Notes: generated by a model not told the origin, from the sequence alone. Shown: positions 43,018 to 52,462, counted from the first letter of the stretch. The stretch: DNA of 58,678 nucleotides from Verrucomicrobiales bacterium (GCA_029210205.1 JARGOD010000022.1:1-58678); one strand, 5' to 3'. Numbers and translations are program-made.

Positions 43018-43986
43018 ATGAAAATTCCAAGCTTTTTCAACCCTCTTATCGCCGGTATTCTCGCGATCAGTCTTTCATCCTGCACCGACTCGAAGGAAGC
43101 AGGGGCCGACGCTCCCGCAGATACCCCGGGTAAGCCCGAGGTCGCCCTGATCATGAAGTCGCTCGCGAATGAGTTCTTCAAAACGATGGCCGATGGAGCC
43201 GATGCCCATCAGTCGGAAAACGCGGATCAGTTCGATCTAGTCGTCAACGGCATCAAGAACGAAACCGACCTCGCGCAGCAGGTCGCTCTCGTCGAGCAAA
43301 TGATCGCACGCGGCGTCGATGCGATCGTCATTGCTCCCGCCGATTCGAAGGCACTCATCTCAGTTCTCAAGCGAGCGCAGGCAGAAGGAATCACCGTGAT
43401 CAACATCGACAACAAGCTCGATGAAAAGGTGCTCGCTGATGCCGGCGTCGCGATCCCCTTCGTGGGGCCGGACAATCGCGAAGGAGCCCGCCTCGTCGGC
43501 GAAGAGCTCGCCAGATCTCTTAAAAGTGGCTCCAAGGTTGCCATTCTCGAAGGCGTCCCGACAGCTTTCAACGCACAACAACGCCGCGCCGGTTTTGAAG
43601 ACGCCATGGCTGCTGCCGGAGCCGAAGTCGTGACCGTGCAGAGTGCCCAGTGGGAGATGGAAAAAGCGAACACCGTTGCCGCAGCAATCCTCACCTCGAA
43701 TCCTGACTTGAGTGCCATCCTCGCAAGCAACGACAGCATGGCCCTCGGAGCTGCCGCTGCGGTTCGTGCTGCCGGGAAAGAGGAGCAAGTCCAGATCGTC
43801 GGCTTCGACAATATTTCTGCGGTTCAAAGCATGATCAAAGAAGGTCGCATCCTCGCCACCGCTGATCAGCACGGCGGAAAGCTAGCTGTCTTTGGAATTG
43901 AAGCGGCACTGAAACTTGTCTCCGGCGAGAGCAATCCGACCGACCAGAAAACGCCTGTGGATTTGGTGACAAAGGAAACTTTGTAG
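43018..43986 (+). CDS. RbsB-type sugar-binding lipoprotein (periplasmic binding protein)
   Basis: 322 residues, lipoprotein signal with LSSC (Cys about 22). The mature protein is a LacI-like type I binding protein: VALIMKSLANEFFKTMADGA, GVDAIVIAPADSKA, VINIDNKLDE, FVGPDNREGARLVGEELA and IVGFDNISAVQSMIKEGRI (in part). These match ribose/xylose/allose CUT2 binding proteins. It catches a pentose or related sugar for the permease encoded one base downstream. It is preceded by a LacI-type operator. Confidence 0.95.
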   Translation: MKIPSFFNPLIAGILAISLSSCTDSKEAGADAPADTPGKPEVALIMKSLANEFFKTMADGADAHQSENADQFDLVVNGIKNETDLAQQVALVEQMIARGVDAIVIAPADSKALISVLKRAQAEGITVINIDNKLDEKVLADAGVAIPFVGPDNREGARLVGEELARSLKSGSKVAILEGVPTAFNAQQRRAGFEDAMAAAGAEVVTVQSAQWEMEKANTVAAAILTSNPDLSAILASNDSMALGAAAAVRAAGKEEQVQIVGFDNISAVQSMIKEGRILATADQHGGKLAVFGIEAALKLVSGESNPTDQKTPVDLVTKETL

Positions 43987-43987
43987 G

Positions 43988-44959
43988 ATGGCGCCAAAAA
44001 GCAAAACACGCCCGCTTTCCCGATACGGCGAATCGCTCGGTCTCATTACCGTGCTCGCTCTCCTCATCGCAGTCTTCGCGCTCATCAGCGACCGCTTTTT
44101 CTCCGCTTCGACCTTTAATCAGATCGCCAATCAGGTCCCGGCGCTTGCTGTCATCGCAGTGGGCATGACTTTTGTCATCATCACCGCAGGGATCGATCTT
44201 TCGGTCGGCTCCGTTCTTGGCTTTGCCGGTGCGATGCTCGGCCTTTCGATGGTTGATTGGGGATGGCCACTCCTCCTCGCCCTCCCCCTCGCAATGCTCG
44301 CAGGCGGGCTTTGTGGATGGGCCAACGGCTGGGTCTCGGTTCGTTTCGCCGTGCCGAGTTTCATCGTCACCCTCGGCATGATGCAGATGGCGCGCGGACT
44401 TGCTTATCTCGGAACGGATTCTCAAACGAAATACATCGGTGCTCCCGTCGAGTGGCTCGGCGCGCCGATTCCAGGAATCGGCGTTTCCTGGGCCTTCCTC
44501 TTTGCCGTGCTCGTTGTCGTTCTTGGTCAACTCGTTCTCAGCCGCACTGTTTTCGGTCGCTATGTCAGGGTCATTGGAGCAAACGAAGAAGCCGCCACTT
44601 TCTCCGGCATCAATACCCGCCCCATCAAAATCGCGGTCTTTATTCTTGCCGGTGCCCTTGCCGGACTCGGGGCCGCTTTTGCCAGTTCAAAGCTCGCCTC
44701 GGTCGATCCCAACGCGGGGGTCGGACTTGAACTCTCCGCCATCGCCGCCGTCGTCATTGGTGGCACCAGCCTCATGGGTGGACGCGGCTCCATTGTCGGC
44801 AGCTTCATCGGCGTACTCATCATGGCAACCTTGGAAACCGGCCTCGCGCAGATTGGGGCGTCAGAGCCGATCAAACTTCTCATCACCGGTATCGTCATCG
44901 TCGTCGCAGTCATCATTGACGCCTGGCGGGCCGGAAAAATGAAACGACTCAAACCATGA
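43988..44959 (+). CDS. RbsC-type ABC sugar permease
   Basis: 323 residues, about eight to ten TM helices. The CUT2 permease signature AGIDLSVGSVLGFAGA and the cytoplasmic loop RYVRVIGANEEAATFSGINTRPIK (in part) are clear, as is VIGGTSLMGGRGSIVGSFIG near the end. Start at 43988 is one base after the binding-protein stop. No ATPase (RbsA) gene is in this operon, so energy coupling must come from an ATPase encoded elsewhere. It ends ATGA-coupled to the first nucleoside hydrolase. Confidence 0.95.
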   Translation: MAPKSKTRPLSRYGESLGLITVLALLIAVFALISDRFFSASTFNQIANQVPALAVIAVGMTFVIITAGIDLSVGSVLGFAGAMLGLSMVDWGWPLLLALPLAMLAGGLCGWANGWVSVRFAVPSFIVTLGMMQMARGLAYLGTDSQTKYIGAPVEWLGAPIPGIGVSWAFLFAVLVVVLGQLVLSRTVFGRYVRVIGANEEAATFSGINTRPIKIAVFILAGALAGLGAAFASSKLASVDPNAGVGLELSAIAAVVIGGTSLMGGRGSIVGSFIGVLIMATLETGLAQIGASEPIKLLITGIVIVVAVIIDAWRAGKMKRLKP

Positions 44960-45975
44960 AAACACCTCTGCTAGTTGCTACTCTGTTAGGACTTTTGGCA
45001 CCTTCGCTTCAGGCGGACCCAGTCAAGATGATCTTCGACACCGATATGGGAAATGACATCGACGATGCCATGGCCCTTGTCATGATTCACCAACTCGCGA
45101 AGCGCGACGCGGTCGAACTGCTCGCGGTCACCTCAACGAAAGACCATCCGCTCTCCGCTTCCTACATCGACGCGCTCAACACCTACTACGGCTACCCCGA
45201 CATCCCCATTGGAGTAGTCCGCGACGGCGCCACCCCGGAAGAGGGACGCTACAATGCGGTCGGCTCGAGGAAAGACGAGGACGGCAACCTGCTTTACCCG
45301 CATGACCTCACCTCCGGCGAAGACGCACCTGAAGCAGTAGGATTGATTCGCAAAACCCTCGCCGCTGAAGAAGACGGCTCCATCACCCTCGTTCAGGTCG
45401 GCTTATTCACCAACTTCGCCCGTCTTCTGGAATCTGAGGCAGACGATCACTCCCCCCTCAGTGGGCGTGAGTTGATTGAGCAAAAGGTGAACCGCACCAT
45501 CATCATGGCCGGCGCCTTTCAGACGATCATTCACAAGACCAAGCATCTCGAATACAACGTCGTCAAAGACATCCCCTCGGCGAAAAAGATGGCCGCCAAC
45601 TGGCCCGGCGAACTGATCTGGAGCGGCTTCGAAATTGGAATCCACTCGACCTACCCCTGGGAAAGCATCGTGAAAGACTACGAGTATCTGGAAAAGCATC
45701 TCCTAAAGGAAAGCTACCTGGCCTGGGTAAAGAATCCTCCGCATGATCGCCCGACCTGGGACCTTAGTTGTGTGCTCCATGCCATCTATCCGGCTCGTGA
45801 ATACTTCTTCACGAGCCCGAAAGGTCATGTCTCCGTCGATGATGAAGGCCGAACCGACTTCGTCGTCGCCAATGAAAAAAATCCAGGCAACGACCAGTTT
45901 CTCATCATGAGCAACGAGCAAGCTGCCCGCGCTCGCGAAGCCTACGTTCAACTCTGCACCCAACCTCCGAACTGA
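44956..45975 (+). CDS. exported inosine-uridine nucleoside hydrolase-like protein
   Basis: 339 residues with a signal peptide (MKTPLLVATLLGLLAPSLQA). The calcium-binding motif of nucleoside hydrolases is present as FDTDMGNDIDDAMALVMIH, followed by LLAVTSTKDHPLS, IIMAGAFQ and a C-terminal Asp-rich segment. The family cleaves N-ribosides to ribose and base. Export implies action in the periplasm or outside. It is paired with a second copy 4 bases downstream and with sulfatases. Confidence 0.93.
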   Translation: MKTPLLVATLLGLLAPSLQADPVKMIFDTDMGNDIDDAMALVMIHQLAKRDAVELLAVTSTKDHPLSASYIDALNTYYGYPDIPIGVVRDGATPEEGRYNAVGSRKDEDGNLLYPHDLTSGEDAPEAVGLIRKTLAAEEDGSITLVQVGLFTNFARLLESEADDHSPLSGRELIEQKVNRTIIMAGAFQTIIHKTKHLEYNVVKDIPSAKKMAANWPGELIWSGFEIGIHSTYPWESIVKDYEYLEKHLLKESYLAWVKNPPHDRPTWDLSCVLHAIYPAREYFFTSPKGHVSVDDEGRTDFVVANEKNPGNDQFLIMSNEQAARAREAYVQLCTQPPN

Positions 45976-45979
45976 TCAC

Positions 45980-46960
45980 ATGAGAACCCTTTTCCTCATA
46001 CTCTGCCTCATCGGCACGGCTACCCTGACACACTCACAGGACAGCCCCGTCAAAATCATCTTTGACACCGACATGGCCAGCGATTGCGATGACGCGGGAG
46101 CTCTCGCCGTGTTGCATGCCCTCGCTGACCGAGGCGAAGCCGAGATCCTCGCCATCGTCACGAATCGCAAATGCCCCGGCAATTCCTCCGCCGGAGCCTG
46201 CGATGCGATCAATACCTGGTATGGCCGCCCTGACATTCCCATCGGAACTGACAAGGACGGATCAAAGACTCAACCAAAGTGGAACAAGCAAAGCAGCTAC
46301 ACCTCGGCGTTGCACCAAGAATTCCCCAACGATACTCCCGGCGATGACGAAATGCCCGATGCGCTCGACGTCTACCTCAAGACCCTCCGGGCTCAACCGG
46401 ACGGATCTGTCGTCATCTGCAGCGTTGGTGCCTTGAGTAACCTCGAAGACCTCCTCCGCGCCGACAAAGAATTGGTGAAGGCAAAAGTGAAAGAACTCTA
46501 CATCATGGGCGGCGGCTTTCCACGAACGCACCGTTTCGAAACCAACGTACGCCTCGATCCAGCAGCAGCCGTCACTGTCACAAATGAATGGCCCACGCCG
46601 ATTACCTGGCAAGGCTTCGAGGTCGGCGATGCGATGTACAACGGCCCCGAGCTCATCGAAGCGCCAAAGGAGAACCCCGTTCGCCGCGCCTTCGAGCTAC
46701 GACCTTTCCGTGACGGAAACTCCCTCGATCACGGCAAACCCAACCACGACCTCGCGACCGTCCTCCTCGCGGTGCGCGGTCCGCAGCCGGAGCATTGGAA
46801 TGTGGTCGAGAAAGGGCGTGTCCTCATTGATTCCGACGGAGGAACCGAGTGGCGACACGATCGACCCAAAGCGCATCGGTATGTGGTGATCAAAGAGCAC
46901 CCCAGGATTTTGGCGGGGATCATTGGAGAACTACTCTCCGCCTCTCCCACAAGTCGATGA
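45980..46960 (+). CDS. second exported nucleoside hydrolase-like protein
   Basis: 326 residues, signal peptide MRTLFLILCLIGTATLTHSQ. The metal motif is FDTDMASDCDDAGALAVLH and the later segment IMGGGFPRTHRFETNVRLDP carries the substrate Asn/Asp of the fold. It is clearly related to the first copy but well diverged, so the two probably have different substrates or aglycones. Its stop overlaps the start of the sulfatase (ATGA). Confidence 0.93.
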   Translation: MRTLFLILCLIGTATLTHSQDSPVKIIFDTDMASDCDDAGALAVLHALADRGEAEILAIVTNRKCPGNSSAGACDAINTWYGRPDIPIGTDKDGSKTQPKWNKQSSYTSALHQEFPNDTPGDDEMPDALDVYLKTLRAQPDGSVVICSVGALSNLEDLLRADKELVKAKVKELYIMGGGFPRTHRFETNVRLDPAAAVTVTNEWPTPITWQGFEVGDAMYNGPELIEAPKENPVRRAFELRPFRDGNSLDHGKPNHDLATVLLAVRGPQPEHWNVVEKGRVLIDSDGGTEWRHDRPKAHRYVVIKEHPRILAGIIGELLSASPTSR

Positions 46961-48363
46961 AACTCGCACTCATTTTTGCGTTTGGGGTCCTGTTCCTTTT
47001 TGGATCGGCGGGAATTTCAAAGGACGCTCCCAACATCATCCTCATCGCCATCGATGACCTGAACGACTACGTTGGGTGCCTTGGCGGACACCCTGACGCT
47101 TACACACCCAACATCGATGCGCTGGCCGCCGAAGGCGTGCTTTTCACGAATGCTCATTGCAACTCGCCCGTCTGCAATCCTTCGAGAGCGTCAATCTGGA
47201 CAGGGCTTCGTCCGACGACGACAGGCATCACGACGAATCCTTCCGGGTGGTTTCGCGATCACCCAGACTACCGCGACGTCGTCACGATGCCGCAGGCGCT
47301 TGAGGCAGGCGGCTACGCCACTGCCGGATTTGGAAAACTTTTCCACCTCGGACATGGCAATCAGAAATGGCCGGACTGGCAGCAACACCGTCGCTACGGG
47401 TATGGCCCGCGCTTAAAAGAGCACCTCAACTACCGCGAGGGGGACGGACTCTCTGATTGGGGCACACCACCCGCGGACGAGGACTTGAGGCGCGGGCCTG
47501 AGCCTTCCTCATCTGACATGGCTGCCTTTGACGAAGATATCGCTCGTCGCGTCATCGAATTCATACAGGATGACCACAGCCGCCCGTTTTTTCTCGGATG
47601 CGGACTCTATCGCCCCCACACGCCCCTCTATGCAACCCAGCGCTGGTTCGATCGTTTCCCACTTGAGGAGGTCGATCTCCCGCAGGTGAAGCCAGACGAC
47701 AACGACGACCTGCCCTATTTTGGAACCAAGCCGCGCCGAGAGATCGATATTGAGGCACCCGGGCTCTGGAACCACGACTGGGTTTTGGAAAACGACCAGT
47801 GGCGTCAGATCGTTCGCGCCTACCTCGCCTTGACTTCCTATACCGACGAGCAGGTAGGCCGGGTCATTGATGCGTGGAGGCAGAAGGACGTTCGCAAAAA
47901 TACCTACCTCATCCTCTTTTCTGACCACGGCTGGCATCTCGGCGAAAAGAAGCACTGGGGTAAGGCGGCACTCTGGGAGCAAACGACTAACGTACCGCTA
48001 ATCGTCGTCGGCCCGGGAATTCCAAAAGGCGTCGTGAGTGATGCACCAGTCGAGTTGCTCAGTCTCTACCCCACCTTGCTTGATCTCGCCGGGATGGAAG
48101 CGCCGGATCACCTCGAGGGCGCTTCCCTGCGTCCCTTGCTTGAAGACTCCAAAGCCGAATGGCCTCATGCGGCGGTGACAACTTTCAGCGAGCATCATGC
48201 TTTAAAAACGGAGCGCTATCGCTACATCCGCTACGTCGATGGTAGCGAGGAGCTTTACGATCACGAATCCGATCCGAATGAGTGGACGAATCTCGTCCCG
48301 ACGAATCACCCTGCTCTACCAGGTCTCCGTGAACAGCTCGATAACATCCTGACACAGCCATGA
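46957..48363 (+). CDS. exported sulfatase (iduronate-2-sulfatase-like), type I formylglycine
   Basis: 468 residues from ATG 46957, inside the preceding stop (ATGA). Signal peptide MKLALIFAFGVLFLFGSAG. Metal Asp pair in IAIDDLNDYVG. Formylglycine motif PVCNPSRASIW with Cys73 in C-x-P-S-R, then GKLFHLGHGN, DHGWHLGEKKHWGK (late Asp/His and Lys). The layout matches iduronate-2-sulfatase-like members. It hydrolyses a sulfate ester on a sugar. It needs a maturation enzyme not in this window. Confidence 0.95.
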   Translation: MKLALIFAFGVLFLFGSAGISKDAPNIILIAIDDLNDYVGCLGGHPDAYTPNIDALAAEGVLFTNAHCNSPVCNPSRASIWTGLRPTTTGITTNPSGWFRDHPDYRDVVTMPQALEAGGYATAGFGKLFHLGHGNQKWPDWQQHRRYGYGPRLKEHLNYREGDGLSDWGTPPADEDLRRGPEPSSSDMAAFDEDIARRVIEFIQDDHSRPFFLGCGLYRPHTPLYATQRWFDRFPLEEVDLPQVKPDDNDDLPYFGTKPRREIDIEAPGLWNHDWVLENDQWRQIVRAYLALTSYTDEQVGRVIDAWRQKDVRKNTYLILFSDHGWHLGEKKHWGKAALWEQTTNVPLIVVGPGIPKGVVSDAPVELLSLYPTLLDLAGMEAPDHLEGASLRPLLEDSKAEWPHAAVTTFSEHHALKTERYRYIRYVDGSEELYDHESDPNEWTNLVPTNHPALPGLREQLDNILTQP

Positions 48364-50198
48364 AACCCTGTTACCTCGTCCACCTAACCCTGTTCACTCT
48401 TCTCAGCTTTGCCGTATCGACTGCGGCGGCAGAAAAGCCAAACGTCATCGTGATCATCACTGATGACCAGGGTTACCCTGATCTTTCCGCTCATGGGAAC
48501 CCGGTGCTGCAGACACCTCATCTCGACACGGTTCATGCCAACAGTTCACGACTGACAGACTTTCATGTCGCCCCGATGTGCACGCCAACGCGCGGCCAGC
48601 TTCTCACCGGACTAGACGCGGCCCGCAATGGAGCCATCAACGTCAGCAGCGGACGCACTCTCCTCCGCCCCGAGCTTTCGACCATGGCCGATTTCCTCGC
48701 CGCCGACGGGTATGCAACCGGCATCTTTGGCAAGTGGCATCTCGGCGACAACTACCCCTTCCGGCCCGAAGATCGCGGCTTTCAGGAAACGCTTTGGTTT
48801 CCGTCCTCACACATCAACTCGACACCTGACGTGTGGGACAATGACTACTTTGATGACACCTATCGTCACAACGGCGTCCTCAAAGAATACCAAGGCTACT
48901 GCACTGATGTCTTCTTCGACGAAGCGATGACCTGGATGAAAGCCCAGGCGGAAGCCGGGAAACCTTTCTTCTCCTTCATCCCCACGAACGCGCCTCACTG
49001 GCCCTACTGGGAGCCGGCCGAATACACCGAAGCGATGCGCGAGCGGTTCGAAGAAGTCGAAGCCGCCGGCGGTGTCGAAGTGAAACCGGCTGGGAAGCGC
49101 GAAGACCTCATCCAATTCCTCGCAATGATCAAAAACATCGACGACAACGTCGGCAAGCTCGACGCCTTCCTCGAAGATTCCGGCCTTTTTGAAAACACCA
49201 TCCTCATTTTCCTGACCGACAACGGCAGCACTCTCGCAGAAACCTACTACCCGGCAGGGATGCGCGGCAAGAAAACTCAACTCTGGGAAGGCGGACACCG
49301 CGTCCCCTGTTTCGTTCGCTGGCCTGCCGGTGGTCTCGGAGAAGGGCGTGACGCCGGAGGATTGACTCAGGCGCAGGATCTTCTTCCGACGCTACTGGAG
49401 CTCACCGACAGTGAAGTCGAGACACCTGAATTTGACGGGATCGACCTTTCTTCAATGCTCAAAGGCGAAGATGAGGTCGATGACGAGCGCATGCTCATCA
49501 TTAACTACAGCCGGATGCCGCAGGGTTTCGAATACCCGGCGCCCGATTCTCCATCGATCATGAAGAAGGAAATGTCCGGGGTGCTCTACAAGAGATGGCG
49601 TCTTCTGGAGAACAAAGAACTCTACGATCTCGAAACGGACCCGATGCAGCAATCGAACATCATCGGAGATCATCCGAAGATCGTCCAGAAAATGCGCAGC
49701 ACCCTGAACGAGTGGTGGGCGGACGTCCGCGACATCGCCAACGAACCTCAGCGAGTCATCATCGGACATGAGGCCGAAAATCCGATGATGCTGACAGCAT
49801 GCGAGTGGCTCGATGTTTTTATCGATCAGCAGCGACAGGTTCGGCGGGCCGACTTGAAAAATGGCTACTGGGAACTCGATGTCGCGAAGGCCGGCACTTA
49901 CGAATTCGAGCTTCGCCGCTGGCCAAGGGATTCGGGCCTCGCGCTGCGTGACGGGCTCGAAGCGACACTGGTAACCGATGGAGAGCTAGTTGAAGGTGTC
50001 GCTCTCGATATTCACGCTGCGCGCATCCAAATAGGAAACTTCAAGGCCCGGAAGGTGATTGGTAAAAACTCACGGTTCGTGAAATTCACCGGCCACCTGA
50101 ATCCCGGGCCAAAGCGTTTGTATACGTGGTTTGGTAATTCCGATGGTCAGCCAATCGTGGGTGCTTACTACGTTTACGCGAATCGACTCAGCGATTAG
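48360..50198 (+). CDS. exported sulfatase with C-terminal extension (arylsulfatase A-like)
   Basis: 612 residues, signal peptide MKPCYLVHLTLFTLLSFAVSTAAA. Metal motif VIITDDQGYPDLS, formylglycine motif PMCTPTRGQLLTG with Cys74, GKWHLGDNYPFRP, and DNGSTLAETYY with the late Asp-Asn. After the catalytic core there is a C-terminal region of about 130 residues (from about 480) with beta character (GYWELDVAKAGTYEFELRRW, in part), perhaps a carbohydrate- or surface-binding module. ATGA-coupled to the first sulfatase and the last gene of the operon. Confidence 0.95.
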   Translation: MKPCYLVHLTLFTLLSFAVSTAAAEKPNVIVIITDDQGYPDLSAHGNPVLQTPHLDTVHANSSRLTDFHVAPMCTPTRGQLLTGLDAARNGAINVSSGRTLLRPELSTMADFLAADGYATGIFGKWHLGDNYPFRPEDRGFQETLWFPSSHINSTPDVWDNDYFDDTYRHNGVLKEYQGYCTDVFFDEAMTWMKAQAEAGKPFFSFIPTNAPHWPYWEPAEYTEAMRERFEEVEAAGGVEVKPAGKREDLIQFLAMIKNIDDNVGKLDAFLEDSGLFENTILIFLTDNGSTLAETYYPAGMRGKKTQLWEGGHRVPCFVRWPAGGLGEGRDAGGLTQAQDLLPTLLELTDSEVETPEFDGIDLSSMLKGEDEVDDERMLIINYSRMPQGFEYPAPDSPSIMKKEMSGVLYKRWRLLENKELYDLETDPMQQSNIIGDHPKIVQKMRSTLNEWWADVRDIANEPQRVIIGHEAENPMMLTACEWLDVFIDQQRQVRRADLKNGYWELDVAKAGTYEFELRRWPRDSGLALRDGLEATLVTDGELVEGVALDIHAARIQIGNFKARKVIGKNSRFVKFTGHLNPGPKRLYTWFGNSDGQPIVGAYYVYANRLSD

Positions 50199-50929
50199 TA
50201 AGGAGGACAAAAACCTGGCTGTCCCATAAAGAAGCCGGGAGCGGGCTCATAGACCACCTCGAGGCTTCCGTTGAAAAACTCGTCCGCACTGATCGTTAGA
50301 TCGACGTTCGAAGAACAGTCGGGGCACTCCGCACAGGCGACTCCGCTTTCGCAGTTCGCGCAATCAGTGCAGCTAGTCGTGCAGGTCTTGCCGTCTTCGC
50401 ACTTTGCTCCGACTTCACAAGTCTCTCGGTCTTTGCACTCCACGGTGCACTCACCTGTCTCCAAATCGCAGGAAGAAGTGGTGCAGCCACCAACACCGCA
50501 GACAGCAGCAGGACCATCATCGAAGGCCGGGAAACGGAGTTGCCCGACGGAGACAGTCAATACTTCATCACCGGGGAAGAGACCGGTTTTGATCTCAACG
50601 TTCAACCCGTCGGTATTTCCGAGGGTCACTTCGGTTTCCCGAAAGTCGATGTCGGATTCAGCACCCTTTGCGAGGACAAAGAAATGATCTCCTTCAGCAA
50701 AAACGCTCGCAACCGGAATCGCGGTGACCATTTCGGTGCCCCCGAGAAGTTTTTGTTCAACGACAACATCGGTTCGTATTCCCGAAACAGGCGTCGGAGA
50801 TTCGGTGGTTTCGACAGGGGCAGCTTGGGGCTCTACGGCCGATTTTGCCTCGACGTCCTGAGCACGAACGATGGCAAGAGTTCCGAGAGAGAGGATGGTG
50901 ATAACAGCAAGTATGAGGGTAGTCTTCAT
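50195..50929 (-). CDS. exported cysteine-rich protein with RND-adaptor-like domain
   Basis: 244 residues, signal peptide MKTTLILAVITILSLGTLAIVRA. Residues about 48-132 resemble the last beta-barrel and membrane-proximal part of RND/HlyD periplasmic adaptors (VTAIPVASVFAEGDHFFVLAKG, in part, and LNVEIKTGLFPGDEVLTV). Residues 144-205 contain 14 Cys in CxxC, CxxxxC and CxxxxxC spacings, followed by a short tail with one more Cys. It is perhaps a metal-binding or redox module. I know no named family with this combination. The stop overlaps the plus-strand sulfatase stop by four bases. Confidence 0.8.
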   Translation of the reverse strand: MKTTLILAVITILSLGTLAIVRAQDVEAKSAVEPQAAPVETTESPTPVSGIRTDVVVEQKLLGGTEMVTAIPVASVFAEGDHFFVLAKGAESDIDFRETEVTLGNTDGLNVEIKTGLFPGDEVLTVSVGQLRFPAFDDGPAAVCGVGGCTTSSCDLETGECTVECKDRETCEVGAKCEDGKTCTTSCTDCANCESGVACAECPDCSSNVDLTISADEFFNGSLEVVYEPAPGFFMGQPGFCPPY

Positions 50930-50968
50930 GGAGCAATAGACGAACCCTCAACCTGCTCTATGCAACTC

Positions 50969-52378
50969 TCATCGACTTCGCCCTGACTCAATGATCAATT
51001 TCATCTCGGCCCGAAGCTCCTCAACTACTTCAGGATAAGCCTCATAAAGATTTCTTATTTCGCCCGGATCACTTTTCAAATCATAGAGCTGTGCGGGCGG
51101 TCCATCGACAGGTGCCTTTGTATAACGCTCCGAGAAACCACCGGATCCGCGACCTTCGATAAACTTCCAATCGCCGCGACGAATCGTCATCAGTTTCTTC
51201 GCCGATTCCATTACAACCGGAGCTCGCGACTCCTGCGACTCCCCCTTCAATGTTTTCAGAAAACTGAAGCTGTCCGGCCCCGCAGAATCAGAAAGAGATT
51301 CACCTGTGATTTCAGCAAGCGTCGCGAAAACATCGGTGAATGATATGGTGCGATCGGTCTCGCTTCCCGCCGCCGCCATTCCCGGCCAACGCACGAGGAA
51401 AGGCATCCGATGTCCACCCTCCCACGCATCAGCTTTCATCCCGCGGAAAGGACCGGAAGAGGCGTGCTCAAATTTTTCGACATCCTGTTCGAACCAAACG
51501 GGGCCGTTGTCCGAGGTAAAGATGACGAGGGTATCTTCCTCCATGCCTGCCTTTGCGAGAGCGCCTAACACTTTACCGATCTCGTCATCAACCATCATCA
51601 TGAAGTCGCCATACATGCCCGCTTCACTTTTCCCAACAAACTCCTCCGTCGGCAGCCAGGGAGTGTGCGGCGCCGGATAGGCGAGGTAAAGAAAGAGCGG
51701 CTTTTCCTGATCGTGTGACTCAATCACTTCGACAGCTTCCTCAGTGAAACGAGGCAAGACCTCATGAAGATCCAAATCTGGTGAAATGCCTCCGGCCCGC
51801 CAGAACTCGCCTTGGATGTCAGTCCAGCCATCAGTGCTCCGGGCTTCAATCTCTTCTGTTGGTGGCATGACCGCTTTGTCATCACGGATATAGAAATAGG
51901 GTGGAATATCAGTCGAAGCACGAATCCCGAAGAAGGACTCGAATCCCTGGTGAAACGGGCCGCCCGGAAGTGGATGTTCGTAGCCTTTTGCTTCGTCAAA
52001 GCCGAGATGCCATTTCCCAACCATAGCGGTCGCGTAACCATTTCGCAGGAGCAGCTCAGCAATGGTGTCCTCCTCATCTTTAATTACTGGCTCTCTCGGC
52101 CACACATTTACATTCGTCCGAAAAGGATAAGTGCCGGTCATGAGGCCATAGCGCGAGAGATGACAAAGCGGACCGGGAGCATGGGCATCTGTGAATCTCA
52201 TCCCTTCTGCCGCCATTTGGTCGAGATGCGGAGTCGCGATTTTTGACTCCGCGTTGAATGCCGCCATGTCACCGTAGCCCATATCATCGACCAGAATAAT
52301 GAGCACGTTTGGATTCTTTGCTTGTGCAGAAATCAGAGAAAAAAAGAAGATGAGCAAGAAGAAAGGAAGACGTGACAT
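50969..52378 (-). CDS. exported sulfatase with atypical CHLSR active-site motif
   Basis: 469 residues from ATG 52378; signal peptide MSRLPFFLLIFFFSLISAQA. The core is a normal sulfatase (LIILVDDMGYGDMAAF, GKWHLGFDEAKGYEHP, FTSDNGPVWFEQDV). The active-site Cys (72) sits in PGPLCHLSRYGLMTG: C-x-L-S-R instead of C-x-P/A-S/x-R. The nucleotides are unambiguous. It may still be converted to formylglycine, but by a less canonical context. C-terminus ELRAEMKLIIESGRSR is like that of the sulfatase ending at 54478. Confidence 0.93.
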   Translation of the reverse strand: MSRLPFFLLIFFFSLISAQAKNPNVLIILVDDMGYGDMAAFNAESKIATPHLDQMAAEGMRFTDAHAPGPLCHLSRYGLMTGTYPFRTNVNVWPREPVIKDEEDTIAELLLRNGYATAMVGKWHLGFDEAKGYEHPLPGGPFHQGFESFFGIRASTDIPPYFYIRDDKAVMPPTEEIEARSTDGWTDIQGEFWRAGGISPDLDLHEVLPRFTEEAVEVIESHDQEKPLFLYLAYPAPHTPWLPTEEFVGKSEAGMYGDFMMMVDDEIGKVLGALAKAGMEEDTLVIFTSDNGPVWFEQDVEKFEHASSGPFRGMKADAWEGGHRMPFLVRWPGMAAAGSETDRTISFTDVFATLAEITGESLSDSAGPDSFSFLKTLKGESQESRAPVVMESAKKLMTIRRGDWKFIEGRGSGGFSERYTKAPVDGPPAQLYDLKSDPGEIRNLYEAYPEVVEELRAEMKLIIESGRSR

Positions 52379-52462
52379 GATGCCCGATTCTGGCCTCCTG
52401 CGATCAATAGTCAATAGACGGAAATGAATCCAAATCATCCTGAGATTCGCAACCTTTAGTGT

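Noticed and set aside
43835..44530. 231-codon open frame on the minus strand
   Set aside because: Antisense to the RbsB/RbsC genes; codon composition of a shadow frame.
43018..44959. A complete ABC transporter
   Set aside because: No gene with Walker A/B motifs is present in the operon, so the ATPase is missing.
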